From Bacteroides sp. M10 (GTDB taxonomy: Bacteria > Bacteroidota > Bacteroidia > Bacteroidales > Bacteroidaceae), in assembly GCF_014334015.1 (NCBI RefSeq), contig NZ_CP060488.1:4360501-4424500 (forward strand): a stretch of 64,000 nucleotides of DNA. Direction: 5' to 3'. Made by a program: the position numbers and the translations under genes. Below the pieces are notes generated by a model, which saw nothing but the letters and a program-made list of their open reading frames with translations, had not been told where the DNA came from and ran no database searches. Each line of letters opens with the position of its first letter. Position 1 is the first letter of the stretch. This document shows, one piece after another, positions 34,137 through 42,725 of the stretch.

Positions 34137-34691
34137 ATGTATAGATTTGTATTTTGGCAAAATTGTTTAAGCCCTCATCAATTGCCTTATATTGTCCACT
34201 TGCTTGATGATGCCAGGGTAAACGAAGTAGTGATTGTGACGAACGAAGTGGTATCGGACGAACGTAAGAATATGGGATGGGATGTGACAGTCTTTCCTGG
34301 TCTTGAAAGATGCGATGTGAGGCTGTCCCCATCAAATAGTGAAATCCATGAATTATTATCTAAACGACAAGAAGAGAGCATCCATTTCTTTTCTGGTATA
34401 CATGGTTATCCTTTTGTTACTAAGGCCCTTGATATGAGTTTGAAATATGATGTCAAGAGAGGTGTGATTTCCGAACGTCCTGATACGTTTAAGTTTGGGT
34501 TAGCCAATGGAAAACCTCTTTGGCTACATCGGATTCGTTTTTTTATTCAAGACCGGAAGTATGCTCGACACATACAATATGTATTTGCAATGGGTGACGA
34601 TGCGGTAAGCTATTTTCGCTCTGTATGGAAGTATTGGGAGGTTTTTCCATTCGCCTATTGTACAAATAGACTGAAAAATATAGATATCTAG
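34137..34691 (+). pseudogene. N-terminal half of a split GT4 glycosyltransferase
   Basis: This 184-residue frame (MYRFVFWQNCLSPHQLPYIV to WKYWEVFPFAYCTNRLKNID) equals the acceptor-side Rossmann domain of a GT-B enzyme and stops where the domain linker would begin. The donor-side domain is found in the next frame at 35149, after 457 bp without coding frames. Together the halves make about 370 residues, a normal GT4 length. Whether the halves still assemble as two polypeptides is unknown. Confidence 0.75.
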
Positions 34692-35148
34692 GAGGTAGGG
34701 ATATTTTGGAGATATTATATATTGTCTTTGTAGGTTTATTGAATTGGTAAAAAAACCGTAATTTATTCCTCACTTTTTCCTTCATGCCCAAAAGTTTGGC
34801 TGGGGATGGACTGGACCGCTATATTCAATTAAAAATAGCTTGGAGCAGTTGAAATGATCGGATATATGAATAAATTAGCCATTCTTATTTGTTGATAAAT
34901 TGGGCATAAGTAACGTGTTTGATAATGGAAAAGTGAATCAACTTGCATCTGCTGTTTACTATTAAATTGATAATAGGGGTCTATTCGAAATAAAAGGGAA
35001 GAGTGCATTATATTAGATTAAAAATATATTTTTTTGTAGTATTACTTGTTGTACAGTCTACTACATAATGAGGCTAAAAGTGGAAAGACCTTGGTTTAGA
35101 TTACCTTCTCTTTAGTTTATATATATATATTCTCACAAAAATAATTTT
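34692..35148 (+). other. 457-bp non-coding interruption within a GT4 gene
   Basis: This stretch separates two complementary halves of one glycosyltransferase. No long frame is present. A short coding-like run (GISNVFDNGKVNQLASAVYY) sits at about 34902-34965 and hints at a decayed gene fragment. No terminal inverted repeats or clear target duplication were found by eye. A TATA-rich tract lies at 35118-35130. Confidence 0.6.
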
Positions 35149-35715
35149 ATGACAAAATCAAACTTATCATTCGTATTTGTAGGTAGTCTTTCTGTTCGGA
35201 AAGCTGCTTGGGATATTATTCAAGCCATCAAGGATATGCCTGATATCGATTTAACCTTGATTGGAGATGGAGAACAAAGGGAGCTAATAGAGAAAGGTAT
35301 TGCAGATTATCATCTAAGAAATGTAAAACTGTTAGGTACTCGCAACAATTCGGAAATTATGCAGCTCATAGCAGATAAGGATGTTTTTGTGATGTCAAGC
35401 CATTATGATGGATGGGGTGCTGTAGTGAATGAAGCACTTACCTGCGGACTATATGTGATTTGTACTGATAGAAGTGGAGCCAGGGATTTGTTGGAAAGTA
35501 CACAGAGAGGAATGATATATCATGCAGGCGATATTTCTCAATTGCACGAATGTGTTCAATGGTGTATAGCGAATGCATATAAGATTCAGCATTCAAAAGA
35601 AGAGAGAATAAAATGGGCAGCGCGTAGTATTGATGGAAAGGTATTAGCAGCTTATTTTATAGACTGTTTGCAAGGCTTAAAACCTACGAAGCCGTGGCTA
35701 GATGCTTTGGTGTAA
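35149..35715 (+). pseudogene. C-terminal half of a split GT4 glycosyltransferase
   Basis: This 188-residue frame is the donor-binding domain of a GT4 enzyme: NLSFVFVGSLSVRKAAWDII, LTLIGDGEQRELIEKGI, LLGTRNNSEIMQLI and the EX7E-like HYDGWGAVVNEALTCGLYVI. It lacks any acceptor domain. In frame upstream of its ATG a stop occurs at 35113, so it is not fused to the N-terminal half. It could be expressed alone, but a lone donor domain is not expected to be active. Confidence 0.75.
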
Positions 35716-35736
35716 TTATGAAAAAGGATTGCTAGT

Positions 35737-36831
35737 ATGAGAATAATACATTATATTCCTACGATAGATAGAAACTCTGGAGGTTTGGGTGCATATATAC
35801 AGTTACTTTCAAAAGAATTGGGGAAGTTGGTCGATTTGCATATCGTTACGCATGAGTCAGAGAATATGTTGGAGATAGAAAATGCTACATTACATTTGAT
35901 TGATGGTAGATTGACGCATTTGTTGAAAGCAAAAAGGCAATTTGTCGTTTTATTGCAAGGGATTTCTCCTGATTTGGTTCATGTGAATTGTTGTTGGACA
36001 CCTCAATGTGCTTTGGTACAATTTTGTGCACAATGTTTAGGGTACAAAGTACTTCTAATGCCTCATGGGATGCTGGAACCTTGGATTTTAAAGAAAAATC
36101 GTTGGTTGAAAAAAGAACCTGCGTTATGGTTATATCAAAAGCGGGCTGTTCAAAAGGCTGATGTATTATTAGCTACGGCAGAGAGTGAAAAGCAAAACTT
36201 ATTGCGTTTAGGTTGGAACGAACAAGTATACGTCATTCCCAATGGAATTGTTGTGGATGATATCGAATGTAAACAGTCTTGGAAGCAAACAAAATGTATA
36301 TTTTTCTTAGCATTGTTACGCCCTAATAAAGGAGCCCATCTGCTGATAGAGGCAGTAGCGCAATTGAAAGATGAGATGAGGGGATGGAACATAGTGATTG
36401 CTGGTAAGGATGATGATCGATATGCTGCTTATTTGAATCAATTGATTGCTGAATATCGTTTGGAAGAGATGATTTCTCTCCCTGGAGCACTTTATGGAGA
36501 AGATAAATGGAATATGTATAGAAAAGCGGATTTTTTTGTGCTACCTACACTTAATGAGAACTTTGGTATTGTAATAGCGGAAGCATTATTATGTGGAACT
36601 CCTGTAATAACTTGTAAGGGTGCTCCATGGAATGTACTTGTTGATAATCATTGTGGGTGGTGGGTAGAGCGTTCTGTGGAAGATATTGCAGATGCTTTAA
36701 GTAATGCTATTGGATTGCAGGAAAATGAAATAAGAGAAATGGGCATGCGTGGTAGGGAACTTGTACTTAATAATTACGCATCAGGTCTTGTGGCAAAGCA
36801 AATAATGGGTGTATATAAATCATTATTGTAA
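35737..36831 (+). CDS. Glycosyltransferase family 4
   Basis: This 364-residue GT-B enzyme opens MRIIHYIPTIDRNSGGLGAY. It has LVHVNCCWTPQCA, LLMPHGMLEPWILKKNRWLK, the donor block FLALLRPNKGAHLLIEAVAQ and the EX7E motif LPTLNENFGIVIAEALLCGT. PHGMLEPWxL is frequent in WfaQ-like GT4 enzymes of capsule loci. Intact, unlike the split GT4 just upstream. Confidence 0.92.
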   Translation: MRIIHYIPTIDRNSGGLGAYIQLLSKELGKLVDLHIVTHESENMLEIENATLHLIDGRLTHLLKAKRQFVVLLQGISPDLVHVNCCWTPQCALVQFCAQCLGYKVLLMPHGMLEPWILKKNRWLKKEPALWLYQKRAVQKADVLLATAESEKQNLLRLGWNEQVYVIPNGIVVDDIECKQSWKQTKCIFFLALLRPNKGAHLLIEAVAQLKDEMRGWNIVIAGKDDDRYAAYLNQLIAEYRLEEMISLPGALYGEDKWNMYRKADFFVLPTLNENFGIVIAEALLCGTPVITCKGAPWNVLVDNHCGWWVERSVEDIADALSNAIGLQENEIREMGMRGRELVLNNYASGLVAKQIMGVYKSLL

Positions 36832-36847
36832 TTTTGGGGGATGTACA

Positions 36848-37825
36848 ATGATTCAAGCTTTAATTTTATTTCTGTCTGTTATTGCTATTTGTGCGATTTC
36901 AAGTTGTATATGCTCTTCGAATAATACACAAGTGTCTTTTTATATTTGTGATAGAAAGCTAACGGAATGCTTCAGAGGTGTTGCTATTCTTCTAATCATG
37001 ATTCAGCATTTGGCAGGACATTGGACAAATGTCTTTACTCCTTTTGGGGGAATTGGTGTCGCCATGTTTCTGTTGCTTTCCGGATTCGGATTGAATGAAT
37101 CATGTAAGAAAAATGGGTTGGGTGGATTTCTGACAAAGAAGTTCTATCGGATATGGTTGCCTTTCTTTTTATTCTATGTGTTCCTGTATTTATTCAAAGA
37201 AAATATGGATATCCTATCGTTTCTTAGAAACGTTTTTAGTGTGGAACAATCGGGCTATTATTGGTATATTCATTATTTGATACGCTGCTATATTGTATTT
37301 TGGATAGTAAATAAATATGTAAAAAAATATAAGTGGTGGGGCTATTTTCTTCTTGTTGTTTTTAGCTTTTTTGCAACACATTCGCTTTGTGCAGAACAAT
37401 GCTTGAGTTTTCCTTTAGGTGTGTTGCTTTCAGATAAAAAGGAATATCTTTTGAACTTAAAAATAAAGAAAGCAATTGTCTATTTAGCTATTTTTTCATT
37501 TTTAGGCATAACTTGTTTGCTAATTAAACAACTACCGATGGTTAGGGAATACTTTGGTACTTACTTATATTTTTTTGTTGAATTGGGAATTAAACTTCCT
37601 TTGGGGCTATCAGTGATGTTGTTTTTGTGGATGCTTCCATCAAGGTATGTTGTCGGTCCTTTTGTTGCGTTATGCGGTCTGTTAAGTTATGAGCTATATT
37701 TGGTTCATATGCAAATGCTTGAAAATGTGGGTGCGTATGCGACTTCAGCATTAATGATTATATTACTTAGTCTTTTGATTTCTTATTCCATGCATTATGT
37801 AATGCAGATTTTACAGAAACAATGA
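36848..37825 (+). CDS. Membrane acyltransferase 3 family protein
   Basis: This 325-residue polytopic protein has an N-terminal helix followed by FRGVAILLIMIQHLAGHWTN, where the His is the usual acyltransferase_3 site, GGIGVAMFLLLSGFGLNESC, and FYRIWLPFFLFYVFLYLF. It is likely the second O-acetylating membrane enzyme of the locus. The frame extends to 36809 within the previous gene; ATG 36848 is the sensible start. Confidence 0.83.
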   Translation: MIQALILFLSVIAICAISSCICSSNNTQVSFYICDRKLTECFRGVAILLIMIQHLAGHWTNVFTPFGGIGVAMFLLLSGFGLNESCKKNGLGGFLTKKFYRIWLPFFLFYVFLYLFKENMDILSFLRNVFSVEQSGYYWYIHYLIRCYIVFWIVNKYVKKYKWWGYFLLVVFSFFATHSLCAEQCLSFPLGVLLSDKKEYLLNLKIKKAIVYLAIFSFLGITCLLIKQLPMVREYFGTYLYFFVELGIKLPLGLSVMLFLWMLPSRYVVGPFVALCGLLSYELYLVHMQMLENVGAYATSALMIILLSLLISYSMHYVMQILQKQ

Positions 37826-37832
37826 TAAAAGA

Positions 37833-38396
37833 ATGGATAAAGTAAATTTGGGCGCATTCTCTACAGGTAATTTTGATAAGGGGGCGGGTGAACTAAAAAT
37901 TATAACATGGTATTTTATTAATGCTTTGTTAGTACGTGCTTCTTGGAATCCATTTATGAGCATAAAGATTATTTTACTTCGTGCTTTTGGTGCAAAGATT
38001 GGACGAGGCTTGGTAATAAAAAATAATGTAACCATTAAGTTTCCTTGGAAACTGACAATAGGAAATAATGTATGGTTAGGAGAACAGTGCTGGATAGACA
38101 ATTTGGATTATGTAACCATTGGTAGTAATGTATGTATTTCACAGGGAGCTTTACTACTTACGGGAAACCATGATTATACAAATTCTTCTATGCCTTATCG
38201 GAATGCTCCTATCACATTGGAAGATGGGGTTTGGGTTGGTGCGAGAGTGGTAGTATGTCCGGGGGTAATCATGCGTAAAAATTCTATTGCTTCCGTGGGC
38301 AGTGTGGTAACAAAAAGTACGGAGGTTAATGGTATTTATCAGGGTGTACCTGCGGTAGTGATTAGAAAAAGAAAAGTGTGTGGACAAACAATTTGA
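37833..38396 (+). CDS. WcaF-like hexapeptide acetyltransferase
   Basis: This 187-residue left-handed beta-helix enzyme of the colanic-acid WcaF type begins VNLGAFSTGNFDKGAGELKI. It has LTIGNNVWLGEQCWIDNLDY, the catalytic-His segment LLTGNHDYTNSSMPYRNAPI and GVWVGARVVVCPGV. It transfers acetyl from acetyl-CoA to a sugar hydroxyl in the cytoplasm. Together with the genes at 28943, 32305 and 36848 this makes four candidate acyl/acetyltransferases. Confidence 0.92.
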   Translation: MDKVNLGAFSTGNFDKGAGELKIITWYFINALLVRASWNPFMSIKIILLRAFGAKIGRGLVIKNNVTIKFPWKLTIGNNVWLGEQCWIDNLDYVTIGSNVCISQGALLLTGNHDYTNSSMPYRNAPITLEDGVWVGARVVVCPGVIMRKNSIASVGSVVTKSTEVNGIYQGVPAVVIRKRKVCGQTI

Positions 38397-38642
38397 GATA
38401 GAACATATATGTGTTGTTGTGTAATTTATTTAAAAAAAATAGCACTTCTTATTTATTAACAAATTGCATAAAAAAGGTGTTATGGTGACATCTGTAGTGT
38501 TCCTTGCTCATATTGACACACTGTAATGAAAGCATTTTTTTCATATGAGAGGTTAGAGGAAAGATGCACTTTATTTCATGATGAACAAAGATATACTCAA
38601 AGTGATAATTTAGATGATTAGGAATTTTCAAAGATAAATTTT

Positions 38643-39398
38643 ATGAAAGTATCTATAATAACGTCGTGCTTTAATCGTGTGGCGACGATTCGTGGTGCCA
38701 TAGAGAGTGTCTTGGCACAGGATTATAATAACATAGAGTTTATTGTTGTAGATGGGGCGAGTACAGATGGTTCGTTAGAGATCATTAGGGAATATGAAGG
38801 TTGTATCTCAACTATTATCTCGGAGCCCGATCATGGAATGTATGAAGCCATCAATAAGGGAATTCGTGTGGCTACAGGTGATGTAATAGGGTTACTGCAT
38901 TCGGATGATTTTTTCTATAATAATGGGGTGGTAAGCCGTATTGTGGAGCGTATGAAAATCACTCGAGCCGACTTTTTGTATGGAGATGGACTTTTTGTGG
39001 ATCCTGATAATACTGATAAGGTAGTACGCAATTGGATTGGAGGTAGTTATCGACTTTGGAAAGTACGTCACGGTTGGTTACCACTGCATCCCACCTGTTA
39101 CATCCGTCGTGAGGTGGTAAATCGTTTAGGACTTTATAACGAAAGCTATAAAATAGCAGCAGATAGCGATTTGTTGTTGCGCTATCTTATTACAGGAGGA
39201 CTCACGACAACTTATTTAGGGGAGTATATTGTAAAGATGCGTATGGGAGGACTTTCTACTGATAGTGCTAAGCGTAAAAAAATGTGGGATGAGGATATAC
39301 GGGTGTATGCTTCACACGGTATGGCTCCTACATTGACGAAATTGGAGAAAATGGCATGGAAAGTGCCGCAGTTTGTATTAGCATTGTTGAAAAGATAA
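38643..39398 (+). CDS. Glycosyltransferase family 2 (WcaE-like)
   Basis: This 251-residue GT-A enzyme has MKVSIITSCFNRVATIRGAI, IEFIVVDGASTDGSLEIIRE, EPDHGMYEAINKGIRVATGD and the metal site LLHSDDFF. The short length and EPDxGxYDAMNKG-like block fit the colanic acid WcaE/WcaA group. A 246-bp A/T-rich gap without coding frames precedes it. Confidence 0.92.
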   Translation: MKVSIITSCFNRVATIRGAIESVLAQDYNNIEFIVVDGASTDGSLEIIREYEGCISTIISEPDHGMYEAINKGIRVATGDVIGLLHSDDFFYNNGVVSRIVERMKITRADFLYGDGLFVDPDNTDKVVRNWIGGSYRLWKVRHGWLPLHPTCYIRREVVNRLGLYNESYKIAADSDLLLRYLITGGLTTTYLGEYIVKMRMGGLSTDSAKRKKMWDEDIRVYASHGMAPTLTKLEKMAWKVPQFVLALLKR

Positions 39399-39541
39399 TA
39401 ATCACTTTGGTAGTGTAGATAACTGATAGAAAATCAATTGTTATCATGAAATTTTATGAAGAATAATAGAGTTAAATAATAATATGAAGGTATCGTTTTG
39501 AGCAGTGTAGAGGAAGTGGACGCACAGGAAAAGAGTAACTA

Positions 39542-40660
39542 ATGAATAGAAGAAGTATTGTTATTACTGGTGGTGCCGGATTTATTGGTAGCCATGTGGT
39601 ACGTTTATTTGTGAACAAGTATCCCGATTACCATATTATTAACCTGGACAAATTGACTTATGCGGGGAATTTGACTAATCTGAAAGATATAGAGAATAAA
39701 CCAAACTACACTTTTGTAAAAGCGGATATTTGTGACTTTGAAATGATGCTGAAAATTTTCAAGCAATATCATGTAGATGGAGTCATTCATTTAGCTGCCG
39801 AAAGTCACGTGGACCGTAGTATCAGAGATCCGTTTACTTTTGCTCGTACGAATGTTCTTGGCACTCTCTCTTTTTTACAAGCTGCCAGGTTAACTTGGGA
39901 GTATCTTCCGGAAGGCTATGAGGGTAAGCGTTTCTATCATATTTCAACTGACGAGGTGTATGGAGCGTTGGGATTGACATACCCGGAAGGAAAGCTCTCG
40001 GATATATCAGCACACGAAGTATATGGCGATGAGTTCTTCAAAGAGACAACAAAGTATAATCCACACTCACCCTACTCGGCTTCGAAAGCGAGTAGCGATC
40101 ACTTTGTACATGCTTTTCACGATACTTATGGTGTGCCGACTATTGTGACCCACTGTTCGAACAACTATGGACCTTATCAGTTTCCTGACAAACTGACTCC
40201 GCTGTTTATTAACAATATTCGTCATCGCAAACCGTTACCGGTGTATGGTAAGGGAGAGAATGTGCATGACTGGCTCTATGTGGTAGATCATGCAAGGGCG
40301 ATAGACGTAATTTTTCACAATGGTAAGGTAGCGGATACATATAATATTGGTGGCTTTAACGAATGGAAGAACATAGATATTATCCATGTGATTATTAAGA
40401 CTGTAGACCGATTACTGGGTAATCCTGAAGGATACAGTGAGGAGTTGATTACTTATGTAATGGATCACGTGGGATATGGCTTGCGCTACGTCATTGACTC
40501 TACGAAACTGAAGAATGAATTAGGCTGGGAGCCTAGTCTGCAGGTTGAAGAGGGTATCGAGAAGACGGTGCAGTGGTATCTGGATAATCAGGAGTGGATG
40601 GAAAATGTCACCAGTGGTGCTTACGAGAGCTATTATGAAGGTATATACAAGTCTAAATAG
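39542..40660 (+). CDS. rmlB: dTDP-glucose 4,6-dehydratase
   Basis: This 372-residue extended SDR enzyme converts dTDP-glucose to dTDP-4-keto-6-deoxyglucose. It has TGGAGFIGSHVVRLFVNKYP (NAD site), YHISTDEVYGALG (Thr-Asp-Glu catalytic block), YSASKASSDHFVHAFH (YxxxK) and THCSNNYGPYQFPDKLTPLF. rmlA, rmlC and rmlD are not in the window, so either they lie elsewhere or the product feeds another deoxysugar. It is the last gene of the capsule run. Confidence 0.95.
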   Translation: MNRRSIVITGGAGFIGSHVVRLFVNKYPDYHIINLDKLTYAGNLTNLKDIENKPNYTFVKADICDFEMMLKIFKQYHVDGVIHLAAESHVDRSIRDPFTFARTNVLGTLSFLQAARLTWEYLPEGYEGKRFYHISTDEVYGALGLTYPEGKLSDISAHEVYGDEFFKETTKYNPHSPYSASKASSDHFVHAFHDTYGVPTIVTHCSNNYGPYQFPDKLTPLFINNIRHRKPLPVYGKGENVHDWLYVVDHARAIDVIFHNGKVADTYNIGGFNEWKNIDIIHVIIKTVDRLLGNPEGYSEELITYVMDHVGYGLRYVIDSTKLKNELGWEPSLQVEEGIEKTVQWYLDNQEWMENVTSGAYESYYEGIYKSK

Positions 40661-40680
40661 CATATAATAATAACGAAATA

Positions 40681-40722
40681 TGTAGGTCCCTAACTTCATG
40701 CTACACACATGAATCCCCTACA
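40681..40722. terminator. Two-tier hairpin after rmlB; rest of the gap described
   Basis: TGTAGG (40681-40686) pairs with CCTACA (40717-40722), enclosing TTCATG (40695-40700) and CATGAA (40708-40713). No T-run follows, so terminator function is tentative. The 394-bp gap 40661-41054 otherwise contains no frame; its right part is the promoter and the start of the tandem duplication. Confidence 0.45.
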
Positions 40723-40993
40723 TTCTGCAGGTTGGGAAAAAATACAGCGGTATATTCCTAATCTGTCCCCTCATATTGGCAAAATGCTGATATGTATTCT
40801 AAATATATCAACTGTCTGTGAAGATCGTTGATATATTACTTTTAGAGGGTATGATGTTTGATACTTTATTTCTATTTAAAATTTATAGAAATAAATCCTT
40901 TCACTTTTCCTTATACACAAGATAACATCTTCTGTTCCTGAATATAGCTCATCTAAAAGTTTCTTCTATCATAGAATTAAAATCACTGCTAGC

Positions 40994-41024
40994 TTTGTGT
41001 TATAGAATGAAAGCTGTATATTTG
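40994..41024 (+). promoter_or_regulatory. Consensus promoter of ATPase copy 1
   Basis: TTTG (40994-40997), a 19-bp spacer and TATATTTG (41017-41024) match the Bacteroides consensus fully, giving a leader of about 25 nt. Confidence 0.85.
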
Positions 41025-41054
41025 TATGCACCATAATTAAAAGGTTGTACATGT

Positions 41055-42608
41055 ATGAGCAATAAAATATATCCTATTGGTATCCAGAACTTCGAGAAAA
41101 TCCGTCAAGACGGTTATTTCTATGTTGATAAAACGGCCTTGATGTATCAGATGGTAAAGACGGGGAGTTATTACTTTTTGAGTCGTCCGCGCCGTTTTGG
41201 AAAGAGTCTGCTGATCTCTACCCTGGAAGCATATTTTCAAGGGAAGAAGGAACTATTTGCTGGACTGATGGTGGAGAAGCTCGAAAAAGATTGGATAGAA
41301 CATCCAATTTTGCATCTCGACCTTAATATTGAGAAGTATGATGTTCCGGAGAGTCTGGATAATATTTTGGATAAATCGTTGACTGCTTGGGAAAAACTTT
41401 ATGGTGCCGAACCATCGGAGCGTTCGTTCTCTCTACGCTTTGCCGGTATTATAGAACGCGCTTATGAAAAGACCGGACAACGGGTAGTTATTCTGGTGGA
41501 TGAATATGACAAGCCGATGTTGCAGGCAATTGGCAATGAGGACTTACAGAAGCAATTCCGGGATACATTGAAGCCTTTCTACGGGGCTTTGAAGACGATG
41601 GACGGCTGCATCAAGTTTGCGTTGCTGACTGGGGTGACAAAATTTGGCAAGGTGAGCGTATTCAGTGACTTGAATAACTTGAAGGATATTTCAATGGATG
41701 AACGCTTTGTGGATATTTGCGGTATCACGGAGAAAGAAATACATGACAATCTGGAGGAGGAATTGCATCAGTTGGCAGAAAAGCAGAAGATGAGTTATGA
41801 GCAGGTGTGCGCAGAATTGAAAGAATGTTATGATGGTTACCACTTTGTGGAACATACTATTGGAATCTATAACCCTTTCAGTCTGTTGAACACGTTTGAT
41901 AAGATGAAGTTCGGCAGCTACTGGTTTGAGACGGGTACGCCCACTTATCTGGTGAACTTGTTGAAGAAGCATCACTATGATTTGGAACGGATGGCTCATG
42001 AGGAGACAGACGAACAGGTGCTGAACAGCATCGACTCGGAATCTAGTAATCCCATTCCGGTGATTTACCAGAGCGGATATCTCACTATTAAGGGATATGA
42101 CGAAGAGTTTGGCATATACCGTTTAGGTTTTCCGAATCGTGAAGTGGAAGAGGGGTTTGTCCGTTTCTTACTTCCTTATTATGCAAATGTAAATAAGGTG
42201 GAGTCTCCTTTTGAAATTCAGAAGTTTGTCCGTGAAATACGTTCCGGTGACTATGACTCTTTCTTCCGACGTTTGCAAAGTTTCTTTGCGGATACAGGCT
42301 ATGACGTGATTCGCGAGCAGGAGTTGCATTACGAAAATGTGCTTTTTATCGTTTTCAAACTCGTGGGCTTTTATACTAAAGTGGAATATCATACAAGCGA
42401 AGGGCGCATCGACCTTGTTTTACAGACGGACAAATTCATATATGTCATGGAATTTAAACTGAATGGCACGGCAGAAGAAGCCTTGAGGCAGATTAATGAA
42501 AAACATTATTCACTTCCTTTTGAAGCGGATAATCGTAAGCTTTTTAAAGTGGGGGTGAACTTTAGTTCGCAAACAAGAAATATAGAAAAATGGATAGTGG
42601 AAGAGTAG
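41055..42608 (+). CDS. AAA-ATPase-like / PD-(D/E)XK nuclease family protein, copy 1
   Basis: This 517-residue protein has an AAA-ATPase_like domain (about 1-240) with Walker A SRPRRFGKSLLISTLEAYF and Walker B VVILVDEYDKPML. The C-terminal DUF1703/PDDEXK_9 domain has the nuclease-like core FYTKVEYHTSEGRIDLVL and YVMEFKLNG. This family is present in many copies in Bacteroidales genomes and its function is not established; mobile or defence-related roles are only suspected. It has its own promoter and sits just outside the capsule operon. Confidence 0.9.
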   Translation: MSNKIYPIGIQNFEKIRQDGYFYVDKTALMYQMVKTGSYYFLSRPRRFGKSLLISTLEAYFQGKKELFAGLMVEKLEKDWIEHPILHLDLNIEKYDVPESLDNILDKSLTAWEKLYGAEPSERSFSLRFAGIIERAYEKTGQRVVILVDEYDKPMLQAIGNEDLQKQFRDTLKPFYGALKTMDGCIKFALLTGVTKFGKVSVFSDLNNLKDISMDERFVDICGITEKEIHDNLEEELHQLAEKQKMSYEQVCAELKECYDGYHFVEHTIGIYNPFSLLNTFDKMKFGSYWFETGTPTYLVNLLKKHHYDLERMAHEETDEQVLNSIDSESSNPIPVIYQSGYLTIKGYDEEFGIYRLGFPNREVEEGFVRFLLPYYANVNKVESPFEIQKFVREIRSGDYDSFFRRLQSFFADTGYDVIREQELHYENVLFIVFKLVGFYTKVEYHTSEGRIDLVLQTDKFIYVMEFKLNGTAEEALRQINEKHYSLPFEADNRKLFKVGVNFSSQTRNIEKWIVEE

Positions 42609-42664
42609 CTTCTTTATAGCTCTTTTAAAAGTTTTTCTATCATAGAATTAAAATCACTACTAGT

Positions 42665-42695
42665 TTTGTGTTATAGAATGAAAGCAGTATATTTG
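42665..42695 (+). promoter_or_regulatory. Consensus promoter of ATPase copy 2
   Basis: TTTG (42665-42668), a 19-bp spacer and TATATTTG (42688-42695) duplicate the promoter of copy 1. Confidence 0.85.
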
Positions 42696-42725
42696 TATGC
42701 ACCATAATTAAAAGGTTGTACATGT

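Noticed and set aside
34692..35148. Insertion sequence within the split GT4
   Set aside because: No transposase frame, terminal inverted repeats or clear target duplication could be seen; it is left as non-coding of unknown origin.
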